Assembly: GCA_023253615.1 (NCBI GenBank) | Contig: JALRFZ010000058.1 | Coordinates: 1-8,903, forward strand | DNA length: 8,903 nt | Origin: Verrucomicrobiales bacterium | Lineage (GTDB): Bacteria; Verrucomicrobiota; Verrucomicrobiia; Verrucomicrobiales; DEV007 | Direction of reading: 5' to 3' | In this document: positions 7,201-8,903 of the stretch, one piece after another | How positions within the stretch are numbered: the first letter of the stretch is position 1 | Layout of the letters: every line of letters starts with the position of its first letter | Position numbers and translations under genes: made by a program | The notes under the pieces: generated by a model | Told to the model about the DNA's origin: nothing | The model's database searches: none | What the model saw: the letters and a program-made list of their open reading frames with translations, nothing else

Positions 7201-8903
7201 GATGAGACGTAAGGAGTGTGGGCGATCCCGTGGAGATCCGTGTAAATCACATTCTGCCCGAAGGTCACCCCCGTGCCGGTTCCGACCTCCAGGGATACCG
7301 TCGCGTTCACCGCCGGCGCGATCGTTTCGCCAAGAGAGAGCTCGACCCCCGTCCGAAGGTTTTGCCAATACTCCGTCGTGCGTTGTTTGACGGTTGCGAC
7401 GATGGCATTGGCCGGATCTCCGGCGGAGTCAAGAGAGAACAGCAACGCCGTTTCGCGGCGAACGAATTCGAGCGGATCGGGACCGATTTCGAGGTTTGCC
7501 GTCGCGGATGCTCCTTCGAAGGAAACTTCGGCGGAAATGATCGCCGCGGAAGAACCAATTTCGAATGGAACCGTCGCGATCCCGCTGGCGTCCGTAACCG
7601 CACTGTTTTGGAGGAGGCTCCCCGGACCTTCCGCGTGGGTGAACGTGACATTGGCTCCGATCGCCGGGCCAGTCGCGTGATTCAACGGGATGATAGTGCC
7701 CTGGCCGTCCACCCAGATCTCCCAGGTGGTCTCAACTGTCTGAAGTCGCATCGGAACGACAGAGCCGGCGGAGACCAAATTGGTCCCCATCATCGGCTCA
7801 AGGGTGAGTGACAGCACCCGCTCATCGCGAAGGCGGGTCAAATCCGTCCGAGTATTCGGATTCGGCCGGGTGAATCCGACCGTCGTGGAGGTGCCCTGAG
7901 GCCCGTCGATGGAGAGGGCGACCGTCGAATTTTCCTGACCCATCGCGAATTGGGTCGAGAATTCGCCCATCGGTCCGGTGGTGAGGGCGGAGGAAGAAAG
8001 GGTGCCGTCGCCCATGGAGACCGCGGCATTGACGCTGGTCCATGCGACCGGGGAGGTATTGCCGTAGCGGGTTTCGGTGCTGCCGCTGGAATTCCCCCAG
8101 ACCTCCCATTGCGTCCAGACGAGGGTGCCGCTGATCGTGCGGACGTCGCCGGGGGCGAGGTCGTAGGTGGTTCCATCGATGACGAGGTCCTGGATCGAAT
8201 AGGAGCCTTCGGTGTAGAGATGGGACCAGTCGTCCGTATTTCCCGAACCCGTTCCAGGGTCGCCTCCGCCGTTGCTGTTCCCGCCGAGCGAAAAGTCGAT
8301 CGTGGCGGCGGGGTTCGCGAGAGGATCAAAACGCAGCGCGATCTGTGCGGGCCCCGTGCCCATCGTGTAGCTGGAGGAAAACCAGCCGCTCCCGTCGGTG
8401 GTGAGGTTCGGCGATCCGATCGAGCCATCGCCGAAGGTGGCGTCGGCGAACACGGGCATCCACGACAGGCTCGTGTTGTAATTGTAGCGGCGTTCCTCCA
8501 GAGTGCCATCCGTCCAGATGTCCCAGACTTCGCCTTGGACCTGTCCGGAGAATTGGCGCGTTTCACCCGAAGCCAACTCCGTCGAGCCATCGACGGAAAG
8601 GTTCACGATCGTCGGGATGGTTTCGGATCCGATCTGCGTCCAACCTGAATCGCCCGCTCCTCCCGTGTAGGTCTGCGGCGTGAAGGTGAGCGTGGCCGAG
8701 GTCGCCTGCCCGGTGGCGTAGGAGAGATCGGCGCGGACGATCGTTTCGCCCGACCCCATCGTCAGGCTGCCCTGCACCATGCCCGCGGCATCGGACGTGC
8801 CGTAGCCCGAGACCGATCCGTCGCCCGACGCGATCGTCCAGGTCACCCCGGCGCCTTCGGCGGGGGCGCGGGGCTGGTTTTCGGTGCGGCTGTTGCCGAA
8901 ATT
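969..8903 (-). CDS. Giant RHS/YD-repeat polymorphic toxin with ADP-ribosyltransferase-like C-terminus (5' partial)
   Basis: A single unbroken frame of 2644 residues, open at the right edge, so the N-terminus and any signal peptide or secretion domain lie outside the window. A GTG at 8846 is not a credible start because 19 in-frame codons precede it and it falls inside an Ig-like module. Numbering from the window edge: Ig-like modules, about 1-594; a Gly/Ser/Tyr-rich linker, about 595-800; the RHS entry segment (DIYVETPSSLLPLQVRR, then PDRPFGLGW), about 850-900; a beta-rich stretch leading into the YD-repeat shell, about 1300-2250; the RHS-associated core ending DPHGL at 2400-2404; a pre-toxin segment, 2405-2535; and the toxin domain, 2536-2644. 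RHS shells are known to form a hollow beta-cocoon that holds the cleaved C-terminal toxin until delivery into a target cell. The export route is not visible here. Family membership is certain; the toxin activity is an inference from motifs. The promoter is outside the window. Confidence 0.95.
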   Translation of the reverse strand, partial: NFGNSRTENQPRAPAEGAGVTWTIASGDGSVSGYGTSDAAGMVQGSLTMGSGETIVRADLSYATGQATSATLTFTPQTYTGGAGDSGWTQIGSETIPTIVNLSVDGSTELASGETRQFSGQVQGEVWDIWTDGTLEERRYNYNTSLSWMPVFADATFGDGSIGSPNLTTDGSGWFSSSYTMGTGPAQIALRFDPLANPAATIDFSLGGNSNGGGDPGTGSGNTDDWSHLYTEGSYSIQDLVIDGTTYDLAPGDVRTISGTLVWTQWEVWGNSSGSTETRYGNTSPVAWTSVNAAVSMGDGTLSSSALTTGPMGEFSTQFAMGQENSTVALSIDGPQGTSTTVGFTRPNPNTRTDLTRLRDERVLSLTLEPMMGTNLVSAGSVVPMRLQTVETTWEIWVDGQGTIIPLNHATGPAIGANVTFTHAEGPGSLLQNSAVTDASGIATVPFEIGSSAAIISAEVSFEGASATANLEIGPDPLEFVRRETALLFSLDSAGDPANAIVATVKQRTTEYWQNLRTGVELSLGETIAPAVNATVSLEVGTGTGVTFGQNVIYTDLHGIAHTPYVSSGPATISATARFADMTATSTFIAMPGSGDVTGPQPLRLSDYVGKGAVLPTQFQSQTPLPFGTGINFSFSLSSNVSGGNGDGPLFYHTIESEINHAPQPAATMEGSSFTVHDTPASEGMITFYDEYREVGPGMGDYEYVDGSYIYVGPNGGDYTRDVLSDFTPGNSQSRSRGRFVVLYQSGAPEDTTFHVNDGSTFEISKGAASVTSQWYDAPLGESRTYSIVNPDGGGPASAFHVSASDAAGPRYRKIGLNGLPLSDEKPQVQDEAGVAPEETYIDALTRDLRHSTSDIYVETPSSLLPLQVRRDAVQEAWNERSGLLPHERPDRPFGLGWTSNLCGAVKLVDGVRAEVTDEQGASQVFVWTSRWVHTREERIDAKSQFNTLRSLIGADGKVVGFELVKKFGTTVRYEDASIEQVFPSNRAQQSGSLSSHRYFRIASVTDRYGNKLLYDYNAVGQSLVPNVIRDPERPGHRITIELANGRVSRVRSPGGATTSYYYEDVDALYPQRTSNKPLLTLSEVHRPGSPPTVYGFDEAQEFPPPANASISPPEPVIFHFALRSITAPGGTTWSFSREFNHDFTYRTQDGTFIQTGQPRPLVAVHHPPVSPGAPPQSSVLSGERDILINGTSVISASAWTDVTGPGGTYSYDFSVPDIFYPTQQDPSPVPDTALRRHFTVSFTKLKITKPYIPQGVADGHLSGQVYEEYTFSPAHGMALSKARDIHGHTTEFGYAEDGFDDPVTETDALGYTRHFAYDANTRVLREIIDERGVRTTWQIAPQTGLRMKESVFPPNGPTPVKVTDWKYHTKFKGFAIEELVSGQGAPPRKTTFEPDARGRVARTTVHGGSSLIERQSIHDLDGRLRGSVDPRGNRTLFQYHVSGRLYRVTHPDFTTRETTYFPDGKVESSTDEAGTVTSYLYDGLGRRRETRIEMASRPGPDGQIAPDADPDLVTTTTYTGMGLPDLVTDPRGTVTDHDYDTLGRLTKVTLAKSTALEQSTTFLYRENSGGSIFTADTGKPTLVTGPRGETTETVYDDLYRPVSVTESHRGKTTYLYDEGSAYAEKAIFRFTYDGQETVRTTTRNYDAFGNVVTEIRPGPGNVPESARTYRTYYTASGAVWKTVDPLLRETITEYDAAGFARVVRSPILVDGRRAVVRTDYDAAGNPVEVTDARGMVTKTVYDTRNRPIQVIAPPVHDHDSGQVVRPRTNTDYDGAGRVTSVTDPRGAVTSTYYDEAGRAYRHVDPLGHEVRTWYDHGGLPTFVRDARGFLTENRYDELGRLRFTIAPTMNGDTATTGFDYDAAGNRTLVKDGEGNETVFTYDHGNRVLTQTFPGGDRIVNTYDARNLRSRTDAAGTAAAHTTIYTYDPEDRLKTVDPPGPGLRTYYYDHVGRLTDVTEADNPTANVSYKYDELDRIDKETSRGLVNEHTYDRAGNLLTTEYSSGTLVTRTYNDLGLIETLTDNANRTTTWHYDKTGRARALTLPNGQTQVNHYDNAGRLTGRFLKTTAAVVLAAFAWTHDASGNVLTQSETWPATAARAAGTRTTTMTYHDSGWLHTETIAAPGEPVRFTEYLYDDAANREFKIVSENGVVTTSTAYDYNPANQLESWTESDGAGATLRSAVLGFDERGNRDTQTLTLAGGDQKTTGYEWDFQNRLVGVTDPQGGQHTYAYDYRTRRIARSEPGGATAVSWSGGLSLAEYPVTGLQGTVADPEDPTVEYRRGPDMGGGIGGLLHSLRNGAPKYNLGNGRGDVVAQSDASGALTWTASYEAFGTRPVETGSNADRQRANTKEEDPTGLLWEHFRYRDLETGVWLSRDPAGFVDGPNLYAYVRQNPWSAYDPHGLYLDLVVEVASIGAGVTSAVSNFRSGNYGEAWGDVGFAALDTVLAVVPGVPGGTGLVRQGVKQGVKHGDTVIDAVRGGDKVNDARQTANAASEAVPSPAGTPQKVPAGGDASPTKSSRTQKAETDAQVQTESNYVYRGLAEGEDPTKGLSARQPGAGNSEISHVAGKRESQWISTTKDQATAVEKYGEHGAVRIDLNKVDTNVSDVSGGFENGGRMSNWAKRDQEVLIQDRVPAEAVERIK
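1299..1691 (-). other. Pre-toxin segment: hydrophobic Gly/Ala/Val-rich stretch plus flexible linker
   Basis: Residues 2405-2535 lie between the predicted cleavage point and the toxin domain. The first part (YLDLVVEVASIGAGVTSAV, then DVGFAALDTVLAVVPGVPGG) is rich in Val, Ala and Gly and resembles the hydrophobic pre-toxin regions common just after RHS cores. These are thought to help packing inside the shell or membrane passage. The second part is a Pro/Ser/Thr/Ala/Lys/Gln-rich linker of low complexity. Base composition starts to fall across this segment, so the recombination boundary for the exchangeable tip is probably here. Confidence 0.6.
1692..1982 (-). other. RHS-associated core domain with predicted self-cleavage site DPHGL
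   Basis: Residues about 2308-2404 run from GRGDVVAQSDASGALTW through YEAFGTRPVETG and NTKEEDPTGLLWEHFRYRD to SRDPAGFVDGPNLYAYV and NPWSAYDPHGL. This is the RHS-associated core. In studied RHS and TcC proteins the Asp residues of the two DP motifs form an aspartyl autoprotease that cuts after the Leu of DPxGL. Both DP motifs are present here, 27 residues apart. Cleavage after Leu2404 (codon 1694-1692) would release a 240-residue fragment that stays inside the shell. Confidence 0.85.
2160..5030 (-). other. YD-repeat shell region of the RHS protein
   Basis: About 25 Y-D dipeptides occur at fairly regular spacing between roughly residues 1295 and 2248, in contexts such as YDGLGRR, YDTLGRL, YDAAGNP, YDEAGRA, YDELGRL, YDHVGRL and YDNAGRL, each usually followed by a V-x-D-P/A-x-G turn. 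These are classical YD/RHS repeats, whose beta-hairpins stack into the spiral wall of the cocoon. The first few (near residues 1320-1450) are degenerate, for example HDLDGRL. No internal frame disruption is seen, which argues for active selection to keep the protein. Confidence 0.9.
7122..8903 (-). other. Tandem Ig-like modules with a recurrent Trp-containing strand
   Basis: Residues about 1-594 contain at least five related modules. The recurring half is a 'TF/VSxGDGS...TTDxxGxFSxxFxMGxGxAxIxL' pattern, seen as VTWTIASGDGSVSGYGTSD, ATFGDGSIGSPNLTTDGSG, AVSMGDGTLSSSALTTGPMG, ANVTFTHAEGPGSLLQNS and ATVSLEVGTGTGVTF. Four modules also carry a Trp strand: WDIWTDGT (residue 127), WEVWGNSS (266), WEIWVDGQ (394) and TEYWQNLRTG (about 510-519). 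The second Trp recurs at 130, 269, 397 and 513, so the modules shorten towards the shell (139, 128, 116 residues). This looks like a bacterial Ig-like (Big) fold used as a surface stalk or adhesive arm. The first module is cut by the window edge and further modules may lie beyond it. Confidence 0.65.

Noticed and set aside
8844..8846. GTG as the start codon of the RHS gene
   Set aside because: Nineteen in-frame codons precede it without a stop to the window edge, and it falls in the middle of an Ig-like strand (GAGVTWTIASGDG), so the true start is outside the window.

Overview
The window most likely comes from a high-GC bacterium of the Verrucomicrobiota. This is inferred from the style of the large RHS protein: a 'GPRYRKIGLNG...PDRPFGLGW' entry segment and an 'NTKEEDPTGLLWEHFRYRD...DPAGFVDGPNLYAYVRQNPW' core, which I associate with verrucomicrobial RHS proteins. 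The remnant of a REP-associated tyrosine transposase (RAYT) is compatible with that placement. No rRNA, tRNA or housekeeping gene is present to fix the taxonomy.

Layout, read on the minus strand in the direction of transcription. Positions 8903 to 969 are one uninterrupted reading frame, open at the right edge of the window, for a giant RHS/YD-repeat polymorphic toxin (2644 residues visible; the N-terminus is missing). In order it has: at least five Ig-like modules, four with a recurrent Trp-containing strand; a linker; the RHS entry segment; a long shell with about 25 YD dipeptides; the RHS core ending in DPHGL, the expected self-cleavage point; a hydrophobic Gly/Ala/Val-rich pre-toxin segment; and a C-terminal domain of about 109 residues that looks like an ADP-ribosyltransferase fold (YVYRGL / QWISTT / DQEVLI). 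A 101-codon gene (972 to 667) follows, overlapping the toxin by ATGA. It is the expected immunity gene. The toxin tip and this gene have about 50% G+C, against about 63% in a sampled part of the RHS shell, the usual sign of an exchangeable toxin-immunity cassette.

Positions 1-666 hold no intact gene. At the far left is the first part of a RAYT (Y1_Tnp family) transposase. It reads normally for 23 codons and then runs into a 23-bp tandem repeat containing GGGGACAGG. About 40 bp upstream of its start codon is a second tandem repeat, 27 bp, containing GGGGTCAGG. Next comes a purine-skewed non-coding stretch, and then a large nested inverted repeat (493-619) between this mobile debris and the immunity gene.

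In functional terms, the RHS shell would encapsulate the ART-like toxin, cleave at DPHGL and release it into a competitor, while the co-translated small protein protects the producer. The left part records RAYT/REP-type activity next to the variable end of the toxin locus.
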